The notes under the pieces are model-generated. The model ran no database searches and was not told the DNA's origin. It worked only from the letters and a program-made list of their open reading frames with translations. DNA of 64,000 nucleotides from an uncultured Gammaproteobacteria bacterium. GTDB taxonomy: Bacteria; Pseudomonadota; Gammaproteobacteria; HyVt-429. A program made the position numbers and the translations under genes. Shown in pieces: positions 1 through 5,388 of this stretch. The DNA is taken from NCBI GenBank assembly GCA_947259975.1, contig CAMYOD010000009.1, positions 1 to 64,000 on the forward strand, given 5' to 3'. Within the stretch, counting starts at the first letter, position 1, and each line of letters starts with the position of its first letter.

Positions 1-162
1 TTGAAGCCGATCTGCCAGGCCTACCGCAAGGTGGTGGACCGGGACATCGAGATCAACGTGGGCGGGATCTTTGCCAACTGGAATCCGGCCGCGCATACCC
101 GGTACTGGACGGATCGGGATTTTGTGAAGCCGGTGGGGCGGTTTGTTAATACCCTGCTCTAG
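1..162 (+). CDS. C-terminal end of an unidentified protein, possibly an alpha/beta hydrolase (partial)
   Basis: Frame 1 is open from the first base and ends with TAG at 160-162, giving 53 residues that end in RFVNTLL. The start lies outside the window. The segment NPAAHTRYW followed by a short helix looks like the region around the catalytic histidine near the C-terminus of alpha/beta-fold lipases. This is only a resemblance and no other catalytic residue is visible. The last ~49 bases (114-162) recur in decayed form at 3516-3565, just before the second HigBA pair. Confidence 0.5.
   Translation: MKPICQAYRKVVDRDIEINVGGIFANWNPAAHTRYWTDRDFVKPVGRFVNTLL
114..162 (+). repeat. Left-flank repeat, copy A (3' end of the entering gene)
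   Basis: This is the 3' end of the gene at 1-162. A copy with roughly seven differences lies at 3516-3565. Both copies sit just upstream of the promoter of a HigBA-type cassette. Copy B is not attached to any longer gene remnant and carries in-frame changes, so copy A looks ancestral. Confidence 0.75.
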
Positions 163-198
163 TTTCGGGGACAGTACATTGAATTCATAAACCACCCC

Positions 199-225
199 TT
201 CGCGACCAGGCGGCCGCTCCTACAG
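199..225 (-). repeat. REP-like element of the GTAGGAGCGGC...GGTCGCGA type
   Basis: Read on the minus strand, this begins CTGTAGGAGCGGCCGCC and ends GGTCGCGAA. It fits the widespread GTAGGAGC / CGCGA palindromic repeats known from Pseudomonas and relatives. The arms are imperfect. It lies between the left-flank repeat and the first TA promoter. Confidence 0.5.
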
Positions 226-240
226 CTTTTCGTATATAAC

Positions 241-268
241 TTGACACACGTACCATTATTGGTACACT
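241..268 (+). promoter_or_regulatory. Promoter and operator of the first HigBA pair
   Basis: TTGACA (241-246) and TACACT (263-268) are separated by 16 bp. Between and over them lies the inverted repeat GTACCA-TTAT-TGGTAC (250-265), a plausible antitoxin operator. The expected transcription start falls within a few bases of the toxin ATG at 276. No Shine-Dalgarno sequence precedes that ATG, so the mRNA may be leaderless. Confidence 0.55.
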
Positions 269-275
269 CTTTACC

Positions 276-626
276 ATGCAACGGAATGCAGAGTTGGCGG
301 TGGTCTTCTATCGCACGAGCACTGGACAGGAGCCGGTGCGCGCCTGGCTGAAGACGCTGTCGCGACAAGACAAGAGGACCATTGGCGCGGACATCAAGAC
401 CGTACAGCTGGGCTGGCCCTTGGGCATGCCGGTAGTACGCAAACTCGACACGGGTCTTTGGGAGATCCGCTCGCGCCTGGACCAACGCATCGCGCGGGTG
501 ATCTTTACCGTGACCGACTCGACAATGGTTCTGCTGCACGGCTTTATCAAGAAATCGGCCAAGACGCCGCGAGACGATCTGCAACTGGCCAAGCGCCGCA
601 GAGCGCTGTTGACGGAAATCCAATGA
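276..626 (+). CDS. higB: HigB-type toxin, Gp49-like (RelE/ParE superfamily)
   Basis: The 116-residue protein has the hallmarks of phage-derived Gp49-like HigB toxins: VVFYRTSTGQEPVRAWL at the N-terminus, a central GLWEIRS strand, and a C-terminal LLHGFIKKSAKTP block that carries the basic residues of the fold. Members of this family are ribosome-dependent mRNA interferases. The stop overlaps the start of the antitoxin gene by 4 bp (ATGA at 623-626), the toxin-first order usual for hig systems. There is no ribosome-binding site, and the predicted transcript begins about at the ATG. The family assignment is firm; activity is inferred. Confidence 0.88.
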   Translation: MQRNAELAVVFYRTSTGQEPVRAWLKTLSRQDKRTIGADIKTVQLGWPLGMPVVRKLDTGLWEIRSRLDQRIARVIFTVTDSTMVLLHGFIKKSAKTPRDDLQLAKRRRALLTEIQ

Positions 627-904
627 GCAAGCATCTTGGAAGTAAGTTCGATGAGTTTCTCGACGAGGAAGGCCTGCTCGCCGAATCCCAGGCGATCGCG
701 GTCAAGCGGGTCATCGCCTATCGCCTGCAGGAACTTATGGACCGGCAGGAAATCACCAAGGCCGAACTGGCGCGGCGCATGGGCACAAGCCGCTCGTCGC
801 TGGAACGGCTGCTCGACCCGGACAATACCTCGGTGACATTGCTCACCTTGGAGCGGGCCGCCAGGGCGCTCGGGCAGAAGATCAAGATCGAGTTGGCGGC
901 CTAG
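623..904 (+). CDS. higA: XRE-family HigA-like antitoxin
   Basis: This 93-residue protein partners the toxin directly upstream. A helix-turn-helix of the Cro/C1 type spans about residues 35-60 (ITKAELARRMGTSRSSLERLL), followed by the typical TLLTLERAARALGQKIKIEL tail. It should neutralise the toxin and repress the promoter at 241-268. The ATG lies inside the toxin stop (ATGA), which fixes the start by translational coupling. Its last two codons and stop belong to a 26-bp sequence repeated exactly at the end of the unrelated antitoxin gene at 3902-4207. Confidence 0.88.
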   Translation: MSKHLGSKFDEFLDEEGLLAESQAIAVKRVIAYRLQELMDRQEITKAELARRMGTSRSSLERLLDPDNTSVTLLTLERAARALGQKIKIELAA

Positions 905-919
905 GCCAATCGCCCTTCT
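894..919 (+). repeat. Right-flank repeat, copy A (26 bp, exact)
   Basis: These 26 bases are identical to 4197-4222. Both copies span the last codons (GCG GCC TAG) of an antitoxin gene and run ~15 bases past the stop. The contained GGCCTAGGCC is itself a palindrome. The two host genes are otherwise unrelated. Confidence 0.85.
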
Positions 920-937
920 CCTTCGCGGCCAGAAATA

Positions 938-979
938 GGGGTCGGAGTGACTAAAATTAAATCACTCCGACCCCTTTTT
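938..979. repeat. REP-like palindrome (GGGGTCGGAGTGA type), terminator-like
   Basis: Arms GGGGTCGGAGTGA (938-950) and TCACTCCGACCCC (962-974) are perfect inverted copies around an 11-bp AT-rich loop, followed by TTTTT (975-979). It belongs to the dispersed family described in the findings and could end transcription of the first TA pair. Confidence 0.8.
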
Positions 980-1016
980 AGGTTCGGAACCCCTCTTCTA
1001 TAAAGCTTTGCGGGCG

Positions 1017-1046
1017 TATTGACAATGTCAATACATGGAGGATAAT
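1017..1046 (+). promoter_or_regulatory. Promoter and operator of the BrnT-like pair
   Basis: TATTGACA-A-TGTCAATA (1017-1033) is a perfect 17-bp inverted repeat whose left half contains a consensus -35 (TTGACA, 1019-1024). GATAAT (1041-1046) follows after 16 bp and can be the -10. The predicted start point is near 1053, at the second in-frame ATG of the toxin gene (1054). Confidence 0.55.
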
Positions 1047-1053
1047 GCGGTTC

Positions 1054-1347
1054 ATGGATGAGCAGTTTGAGTTGAATGGAATCACGTTTGTCTGGAATCA
1101 GGCGAAGGCTCAACAGAATCTGCGCAAGCACGGGGTTGCGTTTGCGCAGGCGGCGGAGGCCTTTTTCGATCCCTTTGTGCGTGTGGTCGATGCCGGCCGA
1201 AATGTGGAGGCACGCGACGCGATCCTCGGCATGGACACGCACTGGCAGCTCTTGTTCGTCGTGCACATCGCCTTCGAGGATGACGCGATCCGTTTGATAT
1301 CGGCGCGCACGGCGACGCGCCGCGAGAGACAACTGTATGAAGATTGA
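1054..1347 (+). CDS. brnT: BrnT-family toxin (DUF497)
   Basis: The protein has the BrnT signature: FVWNQAKAQQNLRKHGVAF, then DPFVRVVDAG, a GMDTHWQLLFVVHIAFED strand pair, and IRLISARTATRRERQLYE. BrnT is a RelE-fold ribonuclease toxin. An upstream in-frame ATG at 1045 exists, with GGAGG only 3 bp before it, which is too close. The -10 box (1041-1046) overlaps that ATG, so 1054 is the more consistent start and would give a leaderless transcript. The end overlaps the antitoxin start by 11 bp. Confidence 0.88.
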   Translation: MDEQFELNGITFVWNQAKAQQNLRKHGVAFAQAAEAFFDPFVRVVDAGRNVEARDAILGMDTHWQLLFVVHIAFEDDAIRLISARTATRRERQLYED

Positions 1348-1627
1348 AAAGCTCAAGAGTCGTCTGCAGCGGGATCGACCGATGGTGTCGGTGACGCTGC
1401 GCATGCCGGAAGATGTGGTGGCGGATCTGAAGCGCATCGCCCCCCTCCTAGGCTTTTCCGGTTATCAGCCCCTGTTGCGTGCCTACGTCGGCCAGGGCCT
1501 GCGCCGCGACCTCGAACGGCTGGACAGCGACGTCGTTGCCGGCCTGGTCGCCGGGCTCAAGAAACGCGGCGTGAATGCCAAGTTGATCGAAGAGACACTG
1601 GCGGAGATGGCGCAGGACGGCGATTAG
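1337..1627 (+). CDS. BrnA/CopG-like antitoxin
   Basis: A 96-residue partner of the BrnT toxin. The segment MVSVTLRMPEDVVADLKRIAPLLGFSGYQPLLRAYV has the strand-helix-helix layout of ribbon-helix-helix DNA-binding antitoxins and matches BrnA-like proteins (DUF4415 and relatives) in position and length. The start overlaps the toxin end by 11 bp, indicating coupled translation. It is expected to bind the palindrome at 1017-1033. Exact family membership is less certain than the role. Confidence 0.78.
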   Translation: MKIEKLKSRLQRDRPMVSVTLRMPEDVVADLKRIAPLLGFSGYQPLLRAYVGQGLRRDLERLDSDVVAGLVAGLKKRGVNAKLIEETLAEMAQDGD

Positions 1628-1638
1628 AAGGCATAAAA

Positions 1639-1661
1639 GGGACGGAATTGAATTCCGTCCC
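1639..1661. repeat. REP-like palindrome (GGGACGGAATT type)
   Basis: A perfect 23-bp inverted repeat with a single central G: GGGACGGAATT and AATTCCGTCCC. It lies 11 bp after the brnA-like stop. It is the same subfamily as 8304-8328 and 16277-16295. Confidence 0.75.
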
Positions 1662-1700
1662 CTGCTTCGTTTCCAAGGCGACAATCTATGTGAGTTGTCC

Positions 1701-1724
1701 AACTGTAGCCTATAGGCTACAGTT
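1701..1724. promoter_or_regulatory. Perfect 24-bp palindrome, probable operator
   Basis: AACTGTAGCCTA and its exact complement abut with no spacer. It lies upstream of the truncated toxin and intact antitoxin at 1726-2117 and is the likely site for the orphan antitoxin. Confidence 0.55.
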
Positions 1725-1725
1725 A

Positions 1726-1824
1726 AGCGGTGACGCGTATAAGGAAATACCGCCGATCGGATGGCGTGGTGCCGCTCGATATATCAAGCTTGCCAAGACC
1801 TATTGGCGGGATCACCAAGTTTAA
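1726..1824 (+). pseudogene. C-terminal remnant of a RelE/ParE-type killer toxin
   Basis: An open frame runs SGDAYKEIPP... to RYIKLAKTYWRDHQV and stops with TAA at 1822-1824. That TAA shares its final A with the antitoxin ATG at 1824, the tight junction expected of a TA pair. The spacing of a glycine-aspartate motif followed by a terminal amphipathic helix resembles the last third of the toxins that partner this antitoxin family. The first two thirds are absent: the probable operator (1701-1724) runs straight into the remnant. Similarity is weak, so this is inference from position and partial pattern. Confidence 0.45.
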
Positions 1825-2117
1825 TGATGACAGCTCCAGCTTATAATGCCGCGGACTATCTCAAAACGGATAGAGATGTGGTGAATTATCTCAATGCCGC
1901 CCTGGAAGACGGCGATCCGGCGACCTTATTGGAGGCGCTGCGTAACGTGGCCCAGGCCCGGGGCGGCATGAGCGCCCTGGCGGAGGCGGCCGGGGTGAGT
2001 CGTGAGAGCCTTTATCGCTCATTATCCCGCCGCGGCAATCCCAAAATCGAAACGGTGATGGAACTGTTACGCGCGCTGGGTCTCAAGATAAAGATTCAGC
2101 GGAATAACGCCGCCTGA
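1824..2117 (+). CDS. HigA-like addiction-module antidote, orphaned
   Basis: A 97-residue protein with the layout of the antidote family that pairs with small RelE/ParE toxins. It has an N-terminal AADYLKTDRDVVNYLNAALEDGDPA segment, then an XRE helix-turn-helix (MSALAEAAGVSRESLYRSLS, about residues 53-72), then NPKIETVMELLRALGLKIKI. The start at 1824 is supported by overlap with the upstream TAA. An alternative ATG follows at 1827. Its toxin appears deleted down to a remnant, so it may now act only as a repressor or anti-addiction factor. Confidence 0.85.
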   Translation: MMTAPAYNAADYLKTDRDVVNYLNAALEDGDPATLLEALRNVAQARGGMSALAEAAGVSRESLYRSLSRRGNPKIETVMELLRALGLKIKIQRNNAA

Positions 2118-2146
2118 GCGGAAGGCTCTTCAATCGATTGCCCTGG

Positions 2147-2178
2147 ATTCCGGACAAGCGCGGCGCGCTTTCCGGAAT
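2147..2178. repeat. ATTCCGGA inverted repeat
   Basis: ATTCCGGA (2147-2154) and TCCGGAAT (2171-2178) flank a GC-rich loop. The surrounding CCTGGATTCCGG...CCGGAATGACAG matches a common intergenic repeat of many proteobacteria. It is distinct from the GGGGTC family. Confidence 0.55.
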
Positions 2179-2204
2179 GACAGTAATGGACCGGGATAGC
2201 CCAT

Positions 2205-2245
2205 GCCGGAGACCACTTGTTTCCAATATTGGCGTTGTCTCCGGC
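2205..2245. other. Hairpin upstream of the CNNM gene
   Basis: GCCGGAGAC (2205-2213) and GTCTCCGGC (2237-2245) form a perfect 9-bp stem. The 23-base loop contains CCAATATTGG, itself a palindrome. It lies ~100 bp before the start at 2347. No known riboswitch class was recognised. Confidence 0.4.
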
Positions 2246-2346
2246 CCGGATTTCCGCGACGAGTGCCGCAATATCAATCGCTTATGGCCTTTGCGGGCCG
2301 GGCATGCTAGCGTTTGCACATCCTTGACTGCTCCATGGTTTAGTTC

Positions 2347-3396
2347 GTGACACTTCTGTTTGTTTATCTGTTCATCGCCATCGGCGTGTCCTTTCTGTGC
2401 TCTATCCTCGAGGCCGTTCTACTCTCCATCACCCCGAGCTATCTGCAAACGCTGACCACTGAGCGGCCACGCGCGAGCAAGGTGGTCGTCCGGGTCAAGG
2501 ACCGGCTGGATGAGTCGCTCTCCAGCATCCTCATCCTCAACACCTTCGCCCACACCATGGGTGCGGCGGGGGTCGGTTCGCAGGCGCTGCAGATCTTCGG
2601 TGCCAAGTGGGAGACCCTCATCGCCGTGCTGCTCACGCTGGCGATCCTGTATTTCTCCGAGATCATTCCCAAGACGCTGGGCGCCACCTTCTGGCGCGCC
2701 CTGACCGTGCCGGCGTCCTTCGTCATCGCCTGGTTGGTGAAGCTGGTCTATCCGTTGGTGTGGCTCGCGACGCGCTTGACCCGGCTGTTCAGTCGCGGTC
2801 AGAGCAGCGAGATCACCCGCGAAGAAATCATCGCCCTGGCAACGCTCGGCACGCGCGATGGCACCCTGTTCTCCCAGGAGAACGAGTACCTGGCGAATGT
2901 GCTGAGCCTGCACGAGATCCGCACCGAGCAGATCCTCACGCCGCGCAGCGTGGTGCACATGCTGGACGAGAACCTGACGGTGAGCGAGGCGCTGGATCAT
3001 CCGCAGACCCGCCAGTTCACCCGCATCCCCATCTACGGGCAGGGGCGGGACGACATCACCGGCAAGGTCATCCGCGTCGACCTGTTCGAGGCCGAGCGCG
3101 ACGGCCATGGTAACGCGCCCATCAAAACCTTTGCCAAGGACATCACCCGGGTATCGGAAAAGTTGCCGGTTGAGAAACTGCTGGACTTGCTCATCAAACA
3201 ACGTCTGCACCTGGTCGTGGTGGAGGACGAGTTCGGCCAGCTGGCGGGCGTCGCCACCCTCGAGGACGCCATCGAGACTTTGCTGGGGCGCGAGATTCTC
3301 GATGAAAGTGACACCGTGGCCGACATGCAGGCACTGGCGCGCGGCAAATACCGCGCGCGCCTGCGTGACGAGAAAAGCGACGCGGCCAAGTCCTGA
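2347..3396 (+). CDS. CNNM/CBS-domain membrane protein (HlyC/CorC-like family)
   Basis: A 349-residue protein with an N-terminal CNNM (DUF21) membrane domain of about 150 residues: several hydrophobic helices and the conserved ILILNTFAHTMGAAG and YFSEIIPKTLGA segments. A CBS-pair region follows (about 195-315; ILTPRSVVHMLDE, FTRIPIYGQGRDDITGKV, LHLVVVEDEFGQLAGVATLEDAIETLLG). The C-terminal CorC_HlyC domain of longer relatives is absent. Family members are implicated in Mg2+ or Co2+ efflux and homeostasis. Translation starts at GTG 2347. Confidence 0.88.
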   Translation: MTLLFVYLFIAIGVSFLCSILEAVLLSITPSYLQTLTTERPRASKVVVRVKDRLDESLSSILILNTFAHTMGAAGVGSQALQIFGAKWETLIAVLLTLAILYFSEIIPKTLGATFWRALTVPASFVIAWLVKLVYPLVWLATRLTRLFSRGQSSEITREEIIALATLGTRDGTLFSQENEYLANVLSLHEIRTEQILTPRSVVHMLDENLTVSEALDHPQTRQFTRIPIYGQGRDDITGKVIRVDLFEAERDGHGNAPIKTFAKDITRVSEKLPVEKLLDLLIKQRLHLVVVEDEFGQLAGVATLEDAIETLLGREILDESDTVADMQALARGKYRARLRDEKSDAAKS

Positions 3397-3409
3397 ATTG
3401 CAGAGGATC

Positions 3410-3516
3410 AATGGGGTCAGACTCGATTGATTGTCTGGGGCTCAATCAATGGTGATCAATCGAGTCTGACCCCATTGATTATTAATGGTGATCAATCGAG
3501 TCTGACCCCATTGATT
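3410..3516. repeat. REP-like palindrome with a tandemly duplicated right arm
   Basis: The left arm (AATGGGGTCAGACTCGATT, from 3410) pairs with a right arm at 3455-3476 (AATCGAGTCTGACCCCATT). A 33-bp segment containing the right arm is then repeated almost at once (3448-3480 and 3484-3516, period 36 bp), giving one left arm and two right arms. The 4229-4281 element is the simple form. No spacer variety, so not a CRISPR. Confidence 0.8.
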
Positions 3517-3565
3517 CGGGATTTTGTTAAGCCGGGTGGGGCAGTTTATTAGCACCCTGCTGTAG
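3516..3565 (+). repeat. Left-flank repeat, copy B (gene-end remnant)
   Basis: A copy of 114-162 with one inserted base and about six substitutions. It starts directly at the end of the REP-like cluster and stops just before the promoter of the second HigBA pair, mirroring copy A. Confidence 0.75.
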
Positions 3566-3578
3566 CAAGCTATTATGC

Positions 3579-3603
3579 TTGACATATTACGTATCCCGTA
3601 ATA
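3579..3603 (+). promoter_or_regulatory. Promoter -35 and operator of the second HigBA pair
   Basis: TTGACA (3579-3584) is followed at once by the inverted repeat TATTACG-TATCC-CGTAATA (3585-3603). No good -10 box is obvious. The toxin ATG is at 3614. Confidence 0.45.
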
Positions 3604-3613
3604 GCCTTCAGAA

Positions 3614-3892
3614 ATGATAAGGACGTTTCGCTGCCGGGACACGGAGTCCCTGTTCATGGACGAGCCCGTGGCGCGTTTTTGCGCTATCGAGCGCGTCGCC
3701 CGGCGCAAACTGATGTACCTGCATGCCGCGCGGCGACTGACCGACCTGCGCTCCCCGCCCGGTAACCGCCTCGAGACGCTCAAGGGCGATCGCCAGGGGC
3801 AATACAGTATCCGTATAAATAGCCAATGGCGGATCTGTTTTCGTTGGCAGGACGGGCATGCGTTTGACGTCGAGATTGTCGATTACCACTGA
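3614..3892 (+). CDS. higB: HigB toxin (plasmid-maintenance killer family)
   Basis: The 92-residue sequence fits the HigB/killer family of RelE-like toxins: MIRTFRCRDTESLF, ERVARRKLMYLHAARRLTDLRSPPGNRLE, then YSIRINSQWRICFRW and a C-terminal VEIVDYH. The final histidine and the preceding basic residues are the conserved active-site region of this RNase fold. The antitoxin gene follows after 9 bp. It belongs to a different HigB subfamily from the Gp49-like toxin at 276-626 although the flanks are shared. Confidence 0.92.
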   Translation: MIRTFRCRDTESLFMDEPVARFCAIERVARRKLMYLHAARRLTDLRSPPGNRLETLKGDRQGQYSIRINSQWRICFRWQDGHAFDVEIVDYH

Positions 3893-3901
3893 GATGTAGC
3901 G

Positions 3902-4207
3902 ATGCCGAGAAAGACCAAAAAGCTAACCCCGATCCATCCGGGCGAGATCCTGCGTGAGGAGTTCATGCGCCCATTGGAGATCAGCATCAATCGCCTGGCG
4001 CGAGACATCGCGGTGCCGCCCAATCGCATCAGCGAGATCGTCAATGGCAAGCGCGGCATCACCGCCGACACCGCCCTGCGCCTGGCGCGTTACTTCAAGA
4101 CGACACCGGAGACCTGGATGGCGCTGCAGACGGAATACGACCTGCGAGTTGCCGAGCGCACCGTCGGCGCCGAGGTTAAGAAGCGGGTGCACCCGGTGGC
4201 GGCCTAG
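3902..4207 (+). CDS. higA: HigA antitoxin
   Basis: A 101-residue protein with the diagnostic HigA opening IHPGEILREEFMRPLEIS, an XRE helix-turn-helix (about residues 28-55, NRLARDIAVPPNRISEIVNGKRGI), and the TADTALRLARYFKTTPETWMALQ block shared by all HigA proteins. It should bind the palindrome at 3585-3603. The last two codons and stop lie in the 26-bp right-flank repeat, so its extreme C-terminus (VAA) may be dictated by the repeat. Confidence 0.93.
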   Translation: MPRKTKKLTPIHPGEILREEFMRPLEISINRLARDIAVPPNRISEIVNGKRGITADTALRLARYFKTTPETWMALQTEYDLRVAERTVGAEVKKRVHPVAA

Positions 4208-4222
4208 GCCAATCGCCCTTCT
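4197..4222 (+). repeat. Right-flank repeat, copy B (26 bp, exact)
   Basis: Identical to 894-919 over 26 bases. Here it is followed directly by a REP-like palindrome, whereas copy A is followed by one 18 bases later. Confidence 0.85.
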
Positions 4223-4228
4223 AGGATC

Positions 4229-4281
4229 AATGGGGTCAGACTCGATTGATCACCAGACAATCAATCGAGTCTGACCCCATT
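4229..4281. repeat. REP-like palindrome (GGGGTCAGACTCGATT type)
   Basis: Perfect 22-bp arms, starting AATGGGGTCAGACTCG (4229-4250) and ending CGAGTCTGACCCCATT (4260-4281), around a 9-base loop. This is the most complete member of its subfamily here. Confidence 0.85.
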
Positions 4282-4338
4282 GATTGCTATTCCAGTCGTT
4301 CAGGTTCAATCAACGAACGACTGGTTGATACTTTCAGT

Positions 4339-5361
4339 TCAATATCCGGCGCACCCCGGTAACCAGGATGCGGCTGGACGAACTTCTCCCACGGCAATGC
4401 CACTTGAGTTTACAATCGTTGGAGAGATATGAGCCTGAAGTTTATGTTTCTCTTCATCAGATAGAGCGCCCAGATGATCAAGGATCGCCAATAACGCGAC
4501 TGAACGTGCGCGGGCACTGCCATCCGCTATTTTCAATGCAATCCCCAGGCCTCGGTTAGGTAAGGCCGCAGTGACAACACCCTCGGCACCGGTTTTGGCT
4601 AGCACCCCACCTTTGGTGACTTCGTTCAACTCACTGACCACGCTCCCGTGGCCGGCAATATATAAAGGCTCATTGGTAATGGCCTCGTGAAGACGGTAGA
4701 TTGCCTGCGCCCGATAATCTGACATATCTACAGGCTCGGCGAAGCGGGCCGTGGCATGCCCGAGCTTGAGTAACGGCATCGTGGGTGCAGGTAGCCCACA
4801 TCCATCGATCCCCATGGGATACTGCTTAAGATCAATATCAGCCAGATCGGAGAGTATATCCAGTGATAATTGCTGTAAGGGATGTTCGATCTGGTGGTAA
4901 TTATCCAGCGGTAAATCCAGATACAGTGCCGTGGTTAAAAATCCGGTGTGCTTACCTGAGCAATTGTGGTGAATTCGACAGCCACGCTGTCCGGAAGCCA
5001 GTAACTGGTGAGCGCGCTCTGTATCTTCAGGTAGCACAGCGCCACAGGCTAAATGATCCTCCGTTAACCCCAGACGGGTTAGCCAGGATTCCACCAGATT
5101 TTGGTGCATTTGCTCACCCTGATGAGACGAACAGGCCAACGATAATTCTGCATCGCTTAGGGCATATTTGTTGCTGGCGCCACTCTCAACCAGATGAATT
5201 GCCAGCATCGGCTTTAGAGCAGAGCGCGGAAATACCAGGCTTTCGATGTCTCCCCAGCTTTCCACCACGCTGCCCTTAATATCGCACACGACGGCAGAAC
5301 CAAAATGCCGACTTTCCACAGTGCCATTACGTGTAACTTCGACTAAAAGTACATAGGACAT
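4339..5361 (-). CDS. L-asparaginase II, rhizobial type (PF06089)
   Basis: A 340-residue member of the Rhizobium etli-type asparaginases, which hydrolyse asparagine to aspartate and ammonia. The family's RSALKPM motif with the paired Ser-Lys appears near residue 47. The zinc-site motifs HHNCSGKHTGF and GIDGCGLPAP carry the Cys, Lys and Cys ligands known from the R. etli enzyme. A TTG 18 bp upstream is possible, but ATG at 5361 gives the canonical MSYVLLVEV start. It lies 27 bp downstream of an ATP-grasp gene and probably forms an operon with it. Base composition is clearly more AT-rich than the flanks. Confidence 0.88.
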   Translation of the reverse strand: MSYVLLVEVTRNGTVESRHFGSAVVCDIKGSVVESWGDIESLVFPRSALKPMLAIHLVESGASNKYALSDAELSLACSSHQGEQMHQNLVESWLTRLGLTEDHLACGAVLPEDTERAHQLLASGQRGCRIHHNCSGKHTGFLTTALYLDLPLDNYHQIEHPLQQLSLDILSDLADIDLKQYPMGIDGCGLPAPTMPLLKLGHATARFAEPVDMSDYRAQAIYRLHEAITNEPLYIAGHGSVVSELNEVTKGGVLAKTGAEGVVTAALPNRGLGIALKIADGSARARSVALLAILDHLGALSDEEKHKLQAHISPTIVNSSGIAVGEVRPAASWLPGCAGY

Positions 5362-5388
5362 GCAGCTGGAACTCCGCAATATACCTTC

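Noticed and set aside
2419-3411. 330-codon minus-strand frame
   Set aside because: Antisense to the CNNM/CBS gene and rich in His, Arg and Gln, typical of antisense shadows in GC-rich genes.
3410-3516. Possible CRISPR array
   Set aside because: Only two direct copies, no unique spacers, and the unit is an arm of a palindrome that occurs singly elsewhere in the window.
114-4222. Integron cassette array to explain the shared TA flanks
   Set aside because: No attC-like core sites (GTTRRRY with a paired inverse core) or integrase gene were found at the flanks.
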